From Bryobacterales bacterium (GTDB lineage: Bacteria > Acidobacteriota > Terriglobia > Bryobacterales > Bryobacteraceae): a DNA stretch of 58,872 nucleotides. The DNA is taken from positions 14,792-73,663 of the forward strand of contig PLOR01000083.1 of the NCBI GenBank assembly GCA_003142185.1. Reading direction: 5' to 3'. Made by a program: the position numbers and the translations under genes. Below the pieces are notes generated by a model. The model saw nothing but the letters and a program-made list of their open reading frames with translations, searched no databases and was not told where the DNA came from. The first letter of the stretch is position 1. Every line of letters starts with the position of its first letter. Below are positions 58,837 to 58,872 of this stretch, piece after piece.

Positions 58837-58872
58837 TATGGCATCAAACCGCACATATGAAGGCGTTTTAAT

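Noticed and set aside
1-58872. CRISPR arrays, tRNA or rRNA genes, riboswitches and prophage genes
   Set aside because: I looked for regular spacer repeats, tRNA-like cloverleaf ends and phage structural genes by eye and found none I could support.

Overview
The window looks like part of a chromosome from a high-GC member of the Acidobacteriota, most likely of the Solibacter/Bryobacter type. This is an inference from gene content: an Oar-like TonB-dependent receptor with a carboxypeptidase-regulatory-like plug extension, two CRTAC1 (FG-GAP plus ASPIC/UnbV) proteins around a pentaheme cytochrome, large PIG-L deacetylase proteins, and short GC-rich dispersed repeats. I see no rRNA, tRNA, CRISPR array or phage genes, and no intact insertion sequence.

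Layout. 1-657 is a phytanoyl-CoA-dioxygenase-like gene that may be cut by the window edge. 1143-8358 is a tripartite ABC-2 efflux operon (HlyD adaptor, double ATPase, two permeases, TolC), followed by a lipoprotein with a TonB-C-like end. 9395-10330 is a scar-like zone with an FG-GAP fragment, a 21-bp tandem repeat and AT-rich DNA. 10331-30143 is a 20-kb exopolysaccharide/capsule locus: NusG-like antiterminator, ribbon-helix-helix protein, Wzi-like, Wza-like (SLBB), Wzz, Wzx flippase, Wzy/WaaL polymerase or ligase, one GT4 glycosyltransferase, a GNAT-methyltransferase fusion, a TylF-like O-methyltransferase, a DegT aminotransferase, another methyltransferase, a split transketolase pair, a PglC/WcaJ-type priming transferase, a CapD/FlaA1-like dehydratase and a frameshifted VanZ-like gene. 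Most of these overlap by 4 bp (ATGA or GTGA) or lie close together, so they probably form one long antitermination-dependent transcript.

30349-31659 (minus) is an orphan LuxR-system-type histidine kinase. 31761-39463 encodes a large TPR-CRTAC1 protein, a membrane-anchored pentaheme cytochrome with TPRs, and a second CRTAC1 protein, probably a cell-envelope electron-transfer or surface assembly. Next come a ParD/ParE-like toxin-antitoxin pair, ComF and an HNH nuclease, a small secreted protein, the NtrY/NtrX two-component pair, an orphan methionine aminopeptidase, a palindromic REP/MITE-like element and a secreted protein. The minus-strand TonB receptor (47424-50921) is divergent from a DtxR/MntR-type regulator overlapping a PIG-L deacetylase.

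54346-58769 holds an AraC-type regulator convergent with a Cdd1-like HhH protein, an unusual glyoxalase-fold/ribose-5-phosphate isomerase fusion whose linker is encoded by a dispersed repeat, a zinc alcohol dehydrogenase, an overlapping HU-like/TIR pair on the minus strand, and a small lysine-rich secreted protein with a strong terminator.

The most interesting candidates are the HU-TIR pair, the repeat-joined VOC-RpiA fusion, the CRTAC1-pentaheme-CRTAC1 locus, and a sugar-tailoring set in the polysaccharide locus that is large compared with its single recognisable glycosyltransferase. Several genes also have a -10 hexamer only 6-9 nt before the start codon, suggesting leaderless transcripts.
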